Shown piece by piece: positions 45,737-54,972 of a stretch of 64,000 bases of DNA. The first letter of the stretch is position 1; each line of letters starts with the position of its first letter. The translations under genes and the position numbers were made by a program. The stretch covers positions 1 to 64,000 of the forward strand of contig JADYYK010000131.1 in assembly GCA_020853705.1 (NCBI GenBank), read 5' to 3'. The notes under the pieces are model-generated. The model was not told where the DNA came from. It made no database searches and saw nothing but the letters and a program-made list of their open reading frames with translations. This DNA is from Deltaproteobacteria bacterium. GTDB lineage: Bacteria; Myxococcota_A; Polyangia; Haliangiales; JADYYK01.

Positions 45737-46609
45737 ATGTCCGCGTCCCGAATCATGAAGTTTGCGCTGCTGCTGCTGCTCGCCGTCCCGCTTGTCGGGT
45801 GCGCCCCCGAGGAGGCCAAGCACAAGGCGGCCGGCAACGTCCTCTTCAAGCGCAAGGACTTCGTGGGCGCCGAGCGCGAGTATCGCAAGGCGGTGGCGTC
45901 CCGGCCGCGCGACGCCGGGGCCCACGTGCTGCTGGCCGAGGCGCTGTTCAACCAGCAGCGGCTGGGAGACGCCCGCGCCGAGTTCGAGCAGGCGCTGGCG
46001 CTGAAGCCGAAGTCGCCCGACGCCCACAAGGGGCTGGCCGAGGTGCTGCTGGGGCAGGCCCCGGTGGGTGATGCCGCCGCGGTCGACGCCGCGCTGCCGC
46101 ACCTCGACGCCGTCCTGGCCGAGCGCCCGGGTGATCTGGTCACGCTGGTCTACAGCGCCAAGCTGGTGGCCATGAAGGCGGCCCGGCTGCCCGACGCCGC
46201 GGCCAAGCTGGCGGCGTTCGACGACGCGGTGGCCCGGCTCGAGCGCGCGCGCCGGGTGCGTGCGGCCGAGCTGGCGGTGCACTACGAGCTGGCCGTCATA
46301 CTGGCCAAGCGGGCCGCGGCGCTGCGGGCCGCGCAGGCGCCGGCCGACTGGCAGGCGCGCGCGACGGCCGACGACGGCGCGGCCAACGCCGCGCTGGCCG
46401 AGCTGGAGCGCCGCGCCCCGGGGAGCTATGTCGTCCCCTACGGGCGCGCGGTCACCGCGATGGTGGCGGGCAAGTCCGACGAGGCCCTGGCCGCCCTGGG
46501 CGAGGCGCTGGCCCGGCCGGATGCCCAGGCCGAGGTCGCGCTGACCGACTCGCACTTCGAAGGGTTGCGGGGGGATCCGCGGTTTCAGGCCCTGGTCAAG
46601 AAGCCGTAG
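45737..46609 (+). CDS. TPR-repeat lipoprotein
   Basis: A 290-residue lipoprotein (PLVGC, Cys22) with TPR-type repeats over roughly 30-150 (GNVLFKRKDFVGAEREYRKAVASRP, AHVLLAEALFNQQRLGDARAEFEQALALKP) and degenerate helices beyond. It resembles the lipoprotein at 6104-7237 in design but is not obviously a duplicate. The ATG at 45737 follows CAGGCGGG; ATG 45755 would also leave a signal peptide. It is divergent from the MXAN_5187-like gene across 57 bp and lies 44 bp upstream of rseP. Confidence 0.78.
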   Translation: MSASRIMKFALLLLLAVPLVGCAPEEAKHKAAGNVLFKRKDFVGAEREYRKAVASRPRDAGAHVLLAEALFNQQRLGDARAEFEQALALKPKSPDAHKGLAEVLLGQAPVGDAAAVDAALPHLDAVLAERPGDLVTLVYSAKLVAMKAARLPDAAAKLAAFDDAVARLERARRVRAAELAVHYELAVILAKRAAALRAAQAPADWQARATADDGAANAALAELERRAPGSYVVPYGRAVTAMVAGKSDEALAALGEALARPDAQAEVALTDSHFEGLRGDPRFQALVKKP

Positions 46610-46653
46610 CCCGGCGCGCCAGGGTTCTGCTACGTTCCGCGGTCGGTGTTCCT

Positions 46654-48300
46654 GTGTCGGTCCTGTACTTCCTCCTGATGGTGGGTGTCCTCGTGTTCGT
46701 CCACGAGGCCGGTCACTTCGTCGCCGCCAAGGTGTTCGGCGTGCGCGTCACCATCTTCTCGCTCGGGTTCGGGCGGCGCGCCGCGGGCATTCGCCTGGGC
46801 GAGACGGAGTATCGGCTGTCGTGGATCCCGCTCGGTGGCTATGTGCGCCTGCTGATGGACGACGCCCGGCTGACCCCGGCCGAGCGCGCGCAGTCCTTCA
46901 CCACCCAGCGGCTGTGGAAGCGCGTCACCATCACGCTGGCCGGGCCGGCGGCGAACTTCCTGCTCGCGGTCGGGATCTACTTCTCGTTCTTCGCTGGCCA
47001 CACCCACCTGCGCGCGCCGACCATCGGCGCGGTGTTCGCGGGGCAGCCCGCGGCGCTGGGGGGCCTGCTGCCCGGTGACGAGGTCCTCAGCGTGGACGGC
47101 GACGACGTCAGCTACTGGGACCAGGTCGAGGACCACATCAGCGAGCATCGCGGCCGGACCCTGCGCTTCCGCGTCCGCCGCGGCGACGGCGAGCTGGAGC
47201 GCTTCGTGACCCCGCAGAGTCACGTCCTGCGCGACCGCCTCGGGCGCGAGAAGCAGGTGGGCTGGATCGGGATCTCGCAGCAGGCCTTCCGGCCGCAGAT
47301 CGGCGTCATTGATCCAGCCTCGCCGGCGGGGCGCGCCGGGCTGCGCACCGGGGATCTCATCACCACCGTCAACAACCGCCCCGTGCGCAGCTGGTCGGAG
47401 GCCGAGCGCCTGCTGACGTCGCGCACCGGCTCCAGCCTGAACATCACCTTCCTGCGTGGCGAGCGGCCGCGCTGGGGCTTCGCCGACGTGCGCACCTACC
47501 AGGCCGGTGTGGCCACGGTGTGGCCCGACGCCGTGCCCCAGAGCGGCAACCAGAGCGCGCTGCACTACAAGACCGGGATTGCGTCGGCCGAGCTGTTCGT
47601 GGCCGAGATCGAGCCCGGTTCGCCCGCGGAGCGCATCGGGCTGGCGGTCGGCGCCCGCGTGACGGCGCTGGACGGCCAGCCGATCCAGCACTGGCTGCTG
47701 CTCGAGGACGCGCTGCTGGCGGCGCCCGATCGCGAGTTCGAGCTGACCTGGGAGGCGCCCGGCGGCGTCGCCACCAGCAAACGCTTCACCCAGCAGACGC
47801 GGCACGAGCGCGACGAGTACAAGCAGGATCGCGAGCGCCTGGTGTTCGGCGCGCGCAATGACTTCCTGCCCGCGGATCCCGAGCTGCGCCCCATCCGCGG
47901 CCGCCTGGGCTACGCCGCCAGCAAGGCCATCCTGCACACCGGCCACACCATCGCGGCCATGGTCACCGGCATCGCCGCATTGCTGACCGGCGACGAGCCC
48001 AGCACCAAGGTCGGCGGGCCGGTCATGCTGTATCACATCACCAACGTGTCGGCCGAGAAGGGCTTCGACTCGTTCATGCTGATGCTGGCGCTGATCAGCG
48101 TGAACCTCGGCCTGCTCAACCTCCTGCCGCTGCCCCAGCTGGACGGCGGGCAGCTGGTGCAGACGGTGCTGGCCTCGGTGCGCAGGCAGCAGCTGTCGCC
48201 GCGCACCCGCGAGGCCGTGGCCATGGCGGGGCTGGTGGTCATCATCTCGCTGGCGGTGCTGGCGCTGCGCAATGACATCGTGCGCTTCGTCATCCGGTGA
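46654..48300 (+). CDS. rseP: Site-2 intramembrane metalloprotease RseP
   Basis: A 548-residue zinc protease that cuts membrane anti-sigma factors after site-1 cleavage. The active-site helix FVHEAGHF (HEAGH at 17-21) is in the first membrane segment, and the third zinc ligand is in NLLPLPQLDGGQL (near 495). Two PDZ domains lie between (about 115-205 and 215-400). At 548 residues it is longer than E. coli RseP (450), through extra sequence around the second PDZ. The start is GTG. The ECF sigma/anti-sigma pair at 35.3-36.8 kb is a possible client (inference). tsaB follows by 17 bp. Confidence 0.95.
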   Translation: MSVLYFLLMVGVLVFVHEAGHFVAAKVFGVRVTIFSLGFGRRAAGIRLGETEYRLSWIPLGGYVRLLMDDARLTPAERAQSFTTQRLWKRVTITLAGPAANFLLAVGIYFSFFAGHTHLRAPTIGAVFAGQPAALGGLLPGDEVLSVDGDDVSYWDQVEDHISEHRGRTLRFRVRRGDGELERFVTPQSHVLRDRLGREKQVGWIGISQQAFRPQIGVIDPASPAGRAGLRTGDLITTVNNRPVRSWSEAERLLTSRTGSSLNITFLRGERPRWGFADVRTYQAGVATVWPDAVPQSGNQSALHYKTGIASAELFVAEIEPGSPAERIGLAVGARVTALDGQPIQHWLLLEDALLAAPDREFELTWEAPGGVATSKRFTQQTRHERDEYKQDRERLVFGARNDFLPADPELRPIRGRLGYAASKAILHTGHTIAAMVTGIAALLTGDEPSTKVGGPVMLYHITNVSAEKGFDSFMLMLALISVNLGLLNLLPLPQLDGGQLVQTVLASVRRQQLSPRTREAVAMAGLVVIISLAVLALRNDIVRFVIR

Positions 48301-48317
48301 GCCGGTAGCGGTCGACC

Positions 48318-48995
48318 GTGCTGCTGGCGCTGGATACCTCGACGCGGATGGCGTCAGTGGCGCTGCTGGACGGGCCGCGTGTGAGCGAGCGCACGGCCGA
48401 GGTGACCACGCACGATGACACCCTGCTGGTCATGATCGACGAGGTCGTGCGCGCGGCGGGGGCGCGCAGGTCCGACCTGACGGCCATCGCGGTGGGCGCC
48501 GGGCCAGGGTCATACACCGGGCTGCGCATCGGGATGGCGACCGCGAAGGGGCTGTGCTTCGGACTGGGGCGGCCGCTGCTGCTGGTGTCGTCGCTGGCCG
48601 CGGTGGCGCACGCCGCCGGTGGCGACTGTGTCGTGGTGCTCGACGCCGGCAAGGGACAGGCGTTCTTCGGCCTGTTTCGTGCGGGTGTCGCGGCCTCGCC
48701 CGAGGTCGTGCTGCCGCCGGCCGGGCTGGCCGCCGAGCTGGCGGCGCGGCTGCCGGGCGCGGGGTTCGGTGCTGGTGCTGGTGCTGCGCTGCGCCTCGCC
48801 GGTGACGGCGCGCGGCTGTTCCCCGAGGCCGCCGCGCTGGGCCAGCTGGTGCACGGTGAGCGACCGCACGCACGCGACGTCGGGGCGCTGGCGGCGCTGC
48901 GCCTGGCCGGTGGCGAGTCCGACCCGCTGGCCACCGCGGAGCCGCGTTATGCCGCCGAGTGGCAACCCACGGTGAAGCCCAGCCTTGCGCGTTGA
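48318..48995 (+). CDS. tsaB: tRNA threonylcarbamoyladenosine biosynthesis protein TsaB
   Basis: A 225-residue ASKHA-fold partner of TsaD in making t6A37 on ANN-decoding tRNAs. LLALDTSTRMASVALLDG is the phosphate-1 loop, and AVGAGPGSYTGLRIGMATAKGL is the diagnostic TsaB motif. No zinc His pair is present, which excludes TsaD. The length is normal. The start is GTG, 17 bp after rseP, so co-transcription is likely. Confidence 0.93.
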   Translation: MLLALDTSTRMASVALLDGPRVSERTAEVTTHDDTLLVMIDEVVRAAGARRSDLTAIAVGAGPGSYTGLRIGMATAKGLCFGLGRPLLLVSSLAAVAHAAGGDCVVVLDAGKGQAFFGLFRAGVAASPEVVLPPAGLAAELAARLPGAGFGAGAGAALRLAGDGARLFPEAAALGQLVHGERPHARDVGALAALRLAGGESDPLATAEPRYAAEWQPTVKPSLAR

Positions 48996-49054
48996 CCGCG
49001 CGATCCACCGGCGCTAGCCTTGTGATGGGCGTGGGCCCTGTGGAGGAGCGCGGG

Positions 49055-49225
49055 ATGGATATTGAACAGCTCAGGCGGCTGGAGGACGAGCACAAGGATC
49101 TGGAACGACGGCTGGCCGAGCTGGAGAAACATCGCTACCTGAGCCCCCGCGAGCAGCAGGAGCGCGTCACCCTGAAGAAGCTGAAGCTGGCCAAGAAGGA
49201 CGCCATCCAGCGCATGTCGCGCTGA
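49055..49225 (+). CDS. YdcH/DUF465-family small coiled-coil protein
   Basis: A 56-residue protein matching DUF465: LRRLEDEHKDLERRLAELEKHRYLSPREQQERVTLKKLKLAKKDAIQRM, with the conserved LKK.KL..KD ending. The function is unknown. GGAGG sits before the ATG at 49055, deciding against longer in-frame starts. It begins 59 bp after tsaB and ends 9 bp before the next gene. Confidence 0.85.
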   Translation: MDIEQLRRLEDEHKDLERRLAELEKHRYLSPREQQERVTLKKLKLAKKDAIQRMSR

Positions 49226-49234
49226 GGTCCTGCC

Positions 49235-49747
49235 GTGAGCGACGGCGGCGACCCAGCCGACGCGGCCGCACGCGCCGCGCTCGAGAAGTTCCGCCAGTCG
49301 GGCATCCGCATCGATCGCGAGGGCGCCTTCTGGCACGAGGGCGCGGTGATCGAGCATCCCCGCATCGTGGCCACCTTCAGGCGCTGGCTGGACCGGCTCC
49401 CGCTGCCCGACGGCCGCCATGTGCTGCGGCTGGATGATACCCGCTATGTGTACGTCGACTGCGACGATGCCCCCCTGGTGGCGCGCTCGCTGCGCTGGGA
49501 CGGCGATCGGGCCTGGCTGATGCTTGCCGGCGGTGACGAGCTGGAGCTGGACTACGCGAAGATCCGGCTGGATCCCGCGCGCGGCGGGGCCGCCTACGCG
49601 GCCGCCCAGGGTCGCCCTCGGCTGGAGGTCCGGCTGGCGCCTCAGGCCTGGAGCCAGCTCTGCGAGCGGGTCAGCGAGGCCGCCGATGGCGCCGGCGCGC
49701 CGGTGCTCGACGCGCATGGACAGCGCTGGCCGATTTCACTAAGGTAG
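49235..49747 (+). CDS. DUF1285-like protein
   Basis: A 170-residue soluble protein resembling DUF1285 in its order of elements: IRIDREGAFWHEGAVIEHPRIVATFRRWL, then a DGRHVLRL..RYVYVDCDDAPLVARSL core. DUF1285 structures show a small alpha/beta fold with no known activity. The GTG start follows GAGGT, 9 bp after the DUF465 gene, so both are probably one transcript. The assignment is from pattern memory. Confidence 0.65.
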   Translation: MSDGGDPADAAARAALEKFRQSGIRIDREGAFWHEGAVIEHPRIVATFRRWLDRLPLPDGRHVLRLDDTRYVYVDCDDAPLVARSLRWDGDRAWLMLAGGDELELDYAKIRLDPARGGAAYAAAQGRPRLEVRLAPQAWSQLCERVSEAADGAGAPVLDAHGQRWPISLR

Positions 49748-49752
49748 GCGCC

Positions 49753-50391
49753 ATGGCGATGCCTCTGGAGATGGTCAAGGATGGCCTTTCGTACCTGCGC
49801 GCGAACCCGCTGTTCCTGGTTCGCGCGGCGCGCAACGCGGCGCGGCTTCGCCTGGGCATCCCCATCGATGCGCTGCGCTGGCTGGTCGAGCACCGTCCCA
49901 AGGGCGGCAAGGGCCCCGACAGCATCGAGCTGTACGCCGCGCCGCCGGCGCTGGGTGTGGGCGCCACCGTCGATCTGTTCGGCACCAAGCTGAGCATCTC
50001 GTCGAGCATCGAGATCGACTCGATCGACGCCAACGAGGATGCGCTGCGCGTGGCGCTGCGCGTGCGCGACCTCAAGGTCGACGCGCCCGCGGGCAGCCCG
50101 GCGGCCATGATGCTGGGCTCGATGGACCTCACCAAGCCGGGCAACCTGATGGGCTTCATGCCACAGAAGCCGCCCGCGCTGGTCGAGGCCTCGGGTGATC
50201 GCTTCGTGCTCGACCTGCTCAAGGTGCCCAAGCTGGCCGCCAACAAGGGGCTGAAGAAGCTGCTCGCGCTGGTGGCCGACGTCATCGTGATCAAGGACGT
50301 GCGCACCGAGGGCGACATGCTGGTGGTCGGCTTCAAGGTCAACGCCCGCGCGCTGCCGCTGGCGCTGGCGCGGCTGCGCGCCTCGAACTGA
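49753..50391 (+). CDS. Hypothetical protein, 212 aa
   Basis: No family recognised. The product is soluble, with an amphipathic N-terminus (LSYLRANPLFLVRAARNAARLRLGIPI) that could associate with membrane and a beta-rich middle with repeated I.SS.EIDSIDANEDALRVALRVRDLKVDAP. It could be a lipid-binding or SCP2/LEA-like sandwich; this is speculation. It starts 5 bp after the DUF1285-like gene and is probably part of the same transcript. Confidence 0.65.
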   Translation: MAMPLEMVKDGLSYLRANPLFLVRAARNAARLRLGIPIDALRWLVEHRPKGGKGPDSIELYAAPPALGVGATVDLFGTKLSISSSIEIDSIDANEDALRVALRVRDLKVDAPAGSPAAMMLGSMDLTKPGNLMGFMPQKPPALVEASGDRFVLDLLKVPKLAANKGLKKLLALVADVIVIKDVRTEGDMLVVGFKVNARALPLALARLRASN

Positions 50392-50420
50392 ACCCGGCCC
50401 GGCTGGCGTAGGACCTCGGC

Positions 50421-51098
50421 ATGGTCATCGTCTGGGGCCGCAAGCTGGCAGGGTACGTGGGCGCGGTGCACGGGCACCACGCGGCCACGCGCTATTTTCA
50501 CCTGTTCTGGTTGCCGCTGTTCCCCATCGGCTTCGTGTGGATCACGGGGCGCAACGCCGAGGGGCTGATCGAGGGCCACCCGGCGCGGGTGTCGTGGCGC
50601 AGCCTGGCGGCGGGCTACCTGCGCTGGTGGGGCTCCCTGGCGGCGCTCAGCTTCGTGGGTGGCGTGGTGCTATGGCATCCCACGCAGATGCTGGCGACCG
50701 CGCCGCTGACCGCGCTGATGCTGCTGTCGTGGACCTGGCGCCGGGTGCGTAGCCCGGGCGAGCTGCGCGAGCGAGAGCTGTTCGAGGCCGCGGTCGGGAC
50801 CTACTGCGATCCCGACCTGCTCATCATGCCGATGGTGCGCGAGCTGCGGCGCCAGCTGGAGCAGACCTGGGGCGGCAAGTGGCCGTCGCTGTCGCCCCAG
50901 GACGTGGCCAGGCGCGGGGCGACCGACCCGGCCCAGGTGGCGGGGGCATACGCGCTGCTCCGGCTGTCGGCGCGCGAGGCCAGCGGCGACAAGCGGCGCG
51001 AGCTGACCGCGCTGGCGCGCAAGCTGGCGGCGCGCGACAAGACCGCGGTCGGCGCCGGCGCCGGGCCGTATCGCAAGAGCACGTTCGGCGCGATCTGA
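50421..51098 (+). CDS. Hypothetical membrane protein, 225 aa
   Basis: Function unknown. The start VIVWGRKLAGYVGAVHGHHAATRYFHLFWLPLFPIGFVWITG is a pattern seen in many uncharacterised proteins (WG.....FxHLF..PLFP), with two or three membrane segments (about 28-42, 66-82, 85-102). A charged cytoplasmic C-terminal half of about 120 residues follows. There is no enzyme motif. A hairpin (51100-51121) follows the stop. Confidence 0.65.
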   Translation: MVIVWGRKLAGYVGAVHGHHAATRYFHLFWLPLFPIGFVWITGRNAEGLIEGHPARVSWRSLAAGYLRWWGSLAALSFVGGVVLWHPTQMLATAPLTALMLLSWTWRRVRSPGELRERELFEAAVGTYCDPDLLIMPMVRELRRQLEQTWGGKWPSLSPQDVARRGATDPAQVAGAYALLRLSAREASGDKRRELTALARKLAARDKTAVGAGAGPYRKSTFGAI

Positions 51099-51099
51099 G

Positions 51100-51121
51100 C
51101 AGCGCCCGCGCCCTGGCGCTG
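51100..51121. terminator. Hairpin between convergent genes
   Basis: CAGCGCC / GGCGCTG is a perfect 7 bp stem with an 8-base loop, just after the stop of the membrane-protein gene and before the stop of the histidine kinase on the other strand. Confidence 0.4.
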
Positions 51122-51151
51122 GGCCGGCTGCTGCTGCTGCGGCGGCTACGG

Positions 51152-52732
51152 CTACGCCTGCGAGGTCGCGCGCGCGGCGTCGATGGCGGGCAACGACTGC
51201 GACGCGTCGGTCGCCAGCGGCAGCGTCAGCATGAAGCGCGACCCTGGGCGGCCGTCGGCGCGCGCTGCCACGGTGACGTCGCCGCCGTGGTCGAGCAGGA
51301 TCTTCTTCACGATGGCCAGGCCGAGGCCGGTGCCGCGCTCCTTGGTGGTGAAGTAGGGATCGAAGATGCGCTCGCGCAGCTCCGCGGGCACGCCGGGGCC
51401 GTCATCATCCACGGTCAGGGTCGCGCGCCGGCCATCGCTGAGCACGGTGACCGCGGCGCGGCCCTTGGCGCCGCCGGCCTCGAGGGCGTTGTCGATCAGG
51501 TTGACCAGCGCGCGCTTGAGCAGCTGCTTGTCGCCGACCACGCGGATGGGGCCGTCGCCGCTGTAGCTGGCGCGACCGTCGAAGTCGGCGTTCATGCGCA
51601 GGGTGTCCTCGGCCAGCACCGCGAGGTCGAGCGGGGCCGGCTCGACGCGGGGCAGCTTGGCGAAGGCGCTGAAGTCGTCGACCAGGCGCCGCAGGGTACC
51701 GATCTCCTCGCCGACGATCTCGGCGGCGTCGCCGAGCAGGCGCTTGAAGCGGGGATCGTCGCCGGCGTAGCTGGTCGACAGCTGCTGCACCGCGAGCTGG
51801 ATCGGCGTCAGCGGGTTCTTGATCTCGTGGGCCAGGCGACGCGCCACGTCCTGCCAGGCGCCGATCTTCTGCAGATAGGTGATCTGGGCGCGGCTGTGGC
51901 CGAGCTCGCGCAGCATCTCGTTCCAGGCCCGGCCCAGCTCGGCGATCTCGTCCTTGCCGGCGACGGGCACCTCGGCGGCCAGGTCGCCGCCGGCCAGCTT
52001 GCGCGTGGCCACCGCCAGCTCCCCGACGGCGCCCACCGCGCGGCGCGCCAGCAGCCAGCCCAGCAGGCCGACCAGCAGCACCACGCCGCCCATCAGCAGC
52101 AGGAAGACGTTGCGATAGGGCCGCTGCAGATCGTCGTGGATCTGGCCCAGGCTGCGCCGGGCGATGGCGAAGTCTCCCAGCGCCTGGTGCTCGCGGAAGG
52201 GCGCCCAGGGGGTCGCGAAGGTCAGCTCCAGGCGGGCGCCGGGGCGCGGCGGCTCGGCCAGCGTGACCAGCTGATCCAGGGTGCGCATGTCCTGGCCCTT
52301 GAAGCGGTCACTGAGCTCCAGCACCGCCAGCGGCGCCGCCTCGCCGGGGCCGCCGGCGAACAGCGCCAGCCGGGTCAGCGCCGGCTCGCCCGGGGCCAGC
52401 GCCAGCAGGGTGCGCCGCGCCAGCTCGGGGTCGGCGGCGGCGGCGGCGTTGCGCACCAGCGGCGACGCGGCCAGGCGCTCGGCGGCCTCGTGGAACTCGT
52501 GTTTGCGGGCGGCGAACAGCGCCTGGTAGGCGCGCGACGCCGACTCGATGGGGACCCGGGCCAGGTCGGACTCGCCGCGCAGGACGTTGACCTCGGCGGC
52601 GATCACCAGCTCGAACAGCACCACCGAGGCCAGCAGCGGCACCAGCGCGGTGACCAGCAGCGCGGCCATGATCTTCCAGCCGAAGCGCCCGAGCACATGC
52701 TTGCGGCGCTGGGGCTGCGACTGCGACTTCAT
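51152..52732 (-). CDS. NtrY-like sensor histidine kinase
   Basis: A 526-residue membrane histidine kinase: membrane helices at about 19-44 and 208-228 enclose a periplasmic sensor of about 160 residues, then a HAMP domain (about 229-282). The HisKA motif RRLAHEIKNPLTPIQL carries His302. The ATPase domain has LIDNALEAGG (N box), DDGPGVPAE (G1) and GTGLGLAIVKKI (G2). Its layout and the pairing with a DUF4390-like gene resemble NtrY. Its start overlaps the upstream gene by four bases (ATGA). No response regulator is adjacent, so it is an orphan kinase. Confidence 0.93.
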   Translation of the reverse strand: MKSQSQPQRRKHVLGRFGWKIMAALLVTALVPLLASVVLFELVIAAEVNVLRGESDLARVPIESASRAYQALFAARKHEFHEAAERLAASPLVRNAAAAADPELARRTLLALAPGEPALTRLALFAGGPGEAAPLAVLELSDRFKGQDMRTLDQLVTLAEPPRPGARLELTFATPWAPFREHQALGDFAIARRSLGQIHDDLQRPYRNVFLLLMGGVVLLVGLLGWLLARRAVGAVGELAVATRKLAGGDLAAEVPVAGKDEIAELGRAWNEMLRELGHSRAQITYLQKIGAWQDVARRLAHEIKNPLTPIQLAVQQLSTSYAGDDPRFKRLLGDAAEIVGEEIGTLRRLVDDFSAFAKLPRVEPAPLDLAVLAEDTLRMNADFDGRASYSGDGPIRVVGDKQLLKRALVNLIDNALEAGGAKGRAAVTVLSDGRRATLTVDDDGPGVPAELRERIFDPYFTTKERGTGLGLAIVKKILLDHGGDVTVAARADGRPGSRFMLTLPLATDASQSLPAIDAARATSQA

Positions 52733-53460
52733 GGCGACCCTGCCCTGGCTGGCGCGGTGGGGCGGGGGCTGGCGCTCGGCCGCGGCGACGCCGGGGCCTT
52801 CGGCTTGACCTTGGGGCGATAGAACGGCTGCGAGCGGAAGCGCAGCGCGCGGTCGGCCTGGGCCACCTTGGGATTGACGAAGATCGAAACGAACGAGCCG
52901 AAGAAGGCGTCGGCGCCGCCCAGCCGCGAGCGGTTGGGGCGCGACAGCCAGCGTCGCACCTCGGCCAGGAGCGCGTCCGACACCGGGTTGACCTCGATGA
53001 TGACGGCCAGGAAGTGGTTGATCCCCGGCGGTACCAGCACGCTGGGCACCAGCGGCAGCTGCACCACCGTGGTCAGATCGCGGATGGCCTCCTCGCGGGT
53101 CTTGCGCTTGAAGTTGAGCTCGCCGCGCGGGTCGCGGATGCGGATGACATAGACCTCGTCCCACAGATCGTAGGCGGCCTGGATGGTCACCACGCTCAGC
53201 GTGATCGGCTTCTCGGTGCGATCGCGATACACGTAGGCGCGCAGCACCACGGTGGTGACGAAGCCGCTCTTGAGCTTGCTGACCAGCTCGCGATCCACCA
53301 GGTCGGGGAAGCTGAGCGTGGTCTGGATGACCGCGTTCTTCTCCTCGAAGCGCAGCACCCGGGTGGTGACCTCGTCGTCGTCATCGTCATCGGCCTGGGC
53401 CCGCGCGCTGGCGGACAGCGCCAGCACCAGCACGGCAGCGAGCGCACCCGACCGCCACAT
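52729..53460 (-). CDS. DUF4390-like exported protein
   Basis: A 243-residue protein with a signal peptide (ALSASARAQA) followed by an Asp-rich start and a beta-rich domain (VLRFEEKNAVIQTTLSFPDLVDRELVSKLKSGFVTTVVLRAYVY) resembling DUF4390, a periplasmic domain often encoded next to NtrY kinases. The C-terminus is a basic Pro-rich tail. It is sandwiched by overlaps with the Omp85 gene (TGATG) and the histidine kinase (ATGA). It may link the outer-membrane barrel to the sensor (inference). Confidence 0.65.
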   Translation of the reverse strand: MWRSGALAAVLVLALSASARAQADDDDDDEVTTRVLRFEEKNAVIQTTLSFPDLVDRELVSKLKSGFVTTVVLRAYVYRDRTEKPITLSVVTIQAAYDLWDEVYVIRIRDPRGELNFKRKTREEAIRDLTTVVQLPLVPSVLVPPGINHFLAVIIEVNPVSDALLAEVRRWLSRPNRSRLGGADAFFGSFVSIFVNPKVAQADRALRFRSQPFYRPKVKPKAPASPRPSASPRPTAPARAGSP

Positions 53461-54956
53461 CAGAACGGCAACCGTCCCAAGGTGTTGCCCAGCGACAGCT
53501 CGAACACGCCCACATAGGTGTCGAAGCGCAGGCCGACATCGAAGGTCAGATCCACCGGCAGCGCCTGCGCCAGGTCGCGATCGCGCACGCGCAGGTGATC
53601 GGCGTCCGACAGCCCGAACACGCCGAGGCCGACGAAGAGGTCGCCACCGAACAGGTGGCCGCTGCGCCGGAACAGGCGGTGCGCATACTCGACGCTGGTC
53701 AGGCCGGCCAGCACGCCGTAGCGCTGGCGGTCGATGTCGGTACCGAAGAAGTCGCGCGCGGGCTCGGTCGACATCACCAGGCCGAGCCGACGCGCTGCGA
53801 CCAGGCGGGTCAGGTCGCCGACGTGGAAGCGGTCGAAGCTGGGCGCCTCGCCGATGATGATGCCTCCGCCAAAGCGCAGCCCGAGCGCGCCGCGCCGCCC
53901 CACGCGCAGCCACTTCTCGAACGACAGCGTCGCCTTGGCGAAGTCATAGCTGGAGCCGAGCAGGCGCGGCGCCCACTCGCCGGTGAAGGCCAGCTTGGTG
54001 CCCGAGCGCGGCAGGATGGGGTCGGGCCGGGTGTCGAGCTCGAACGCGCCGGTCAGCGACGACACCGTGGTGCGCCCGGGCAGCAGGCCGAGGTCGACGC
54101 GGGCCTCGCTGCCGTCGGGGAAGCTCTGCGTGGGGGCGTCGGGCAGGTCGGCGCCGACCGACTCGAAGCGATAGCCCGCGGCCATGCGCGAGGTGCGCGA
54201 CAGGTCCAGCCCGAGCCCCAGCGCGCCGCCGACGCGCGAGTAGCGAAAGCCGCGGAAGTTGGCCGGCGCGCCGTCGGAGCCGCGCCCGCTGACGCGGTAG
54301 AAGTCGACCGCGCGGTTGTACAGCAGCTCGACGCGGGCCTCCGCGGTCGAGCCCACGAAGCTGGGATCCGACACCCGCAGCCGGTAGGCCTGCTGCAGGC
54401 CTGAGGCGCCGTCCACCTCGGGCTCGCTGCCGATCACGAAGGCGGCGCCGACGCCGACGCCACGGCCCAGGAAGTTGGAGTCGCTGCCGTCGAGGCCGCC
54501 CCAGAACGAGGTCGCCTCGCTGCTGCCCAGGAAGATGCTGTTCAGGATCAGCGTGCCGCGCTCGACGACCTCGACCACCAGGATGACGTCGCCACGTGCC
54601 GCGCCCTTCTCCAGCGACAGGCGCACATCCAGGAAGTAGCCCAGCGACAGGAGGCGCACGCGCGCCTCGGCCACGCGCGGATCCCCGGCGGTCACCAGGT
54701 CGCCGACGTGGAGCAGGAGATCGCGCATGATCAGCGAGCGCGCCGTCTTGCGGTTGCCGCGCACGGTGACGGCCTGGATGCGGTAGCTGGGGCCGAACAG
54801 CTCGAGGCCAGCGCTGGCCTCGAGGCGCGCCTCGGCGACCCCGGCGGCTGGCTCGGCGGGCAGCTCGTCGGCGCCCGCACGCGCGCGCGCTCCGCACAGC
54901 AGAGCCCCGGCGAGCACCAGGGCCGTCGCGCGCAGGGCCGTCGCCGTCGCCTTCAT
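53460..54956 (-). CDS. Omp85-family outer-membrane protein with one POTRA domain
   Basis: A 498-residue protein: signal peptide (about 1-28), then one POTRA-like domain (about 57-135: YRIQAVTVRGNRKTARSLIMRDLLLHVGDLV, VRLLSLGYFLDVRLSLEKG), then a surface-antigen (BamA/TamA) barrel to a terminal Phe. It is shorter than BamA (five POTRA) or TamA (three), so it is a minor Omp85 member with unknown substrate. It is the second gene of a four-gene operon, between a lipoprotein and the DUF4390-like/kinase pair. Confidence 0.85.
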   Translation of the reverse strand: MKATATALRATALVLAGALLCGARARAGADELPAEPAAGVAEARLEASAGLELFGPSYRIQAVTVRGNRKTARSLIMRDLLLHVGDLVTAGDPRVAEARVRLLSLGYFLDVRLSLEKGAARGDVILVVEVVERGTLILNSIFLGSSEATSFWGGLDGSDSNFLGRGVGVGAAFVIGSEPEVDGASGLQQAYRLRVSDPSFVGSTAEARVELLYNRAVDFYRVSGRGSDGAPANFRGFRYSRVGGALGLGLDLSRTSRMAAGYRFESVGADLPDAPTQSFPDGSEARVDLGLLPGRTTVSSLTGAFELDTRPDPILPRSGTKLAFTGEWAPRLLGSSYDFAKATLSFEKWLRVGRRGALGLRFGGGIIIGEAPSFDRFHVGDLTRLVAARRLGLVMSTEPARDFFGTDIDRQRYGVLAGLTSVEYAHRLFRRSGHLFGGDLFVGLGVFGLSDADHLRVRDRDLAQALPVDLTFDVGLRFDTYVGVFELSLGNTLGRLPF

Positions 54957-54972
54957 GTCAGTTCAGCTCATC

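Noticed and set aside
48959..49054. Longer N-terminus for the DUF465 gene (32 extra residues)
   Set aside because: The extra part overlaps the tsaB end, has no RBS and is not in the family; GGAGG supports the ATG at 49055.
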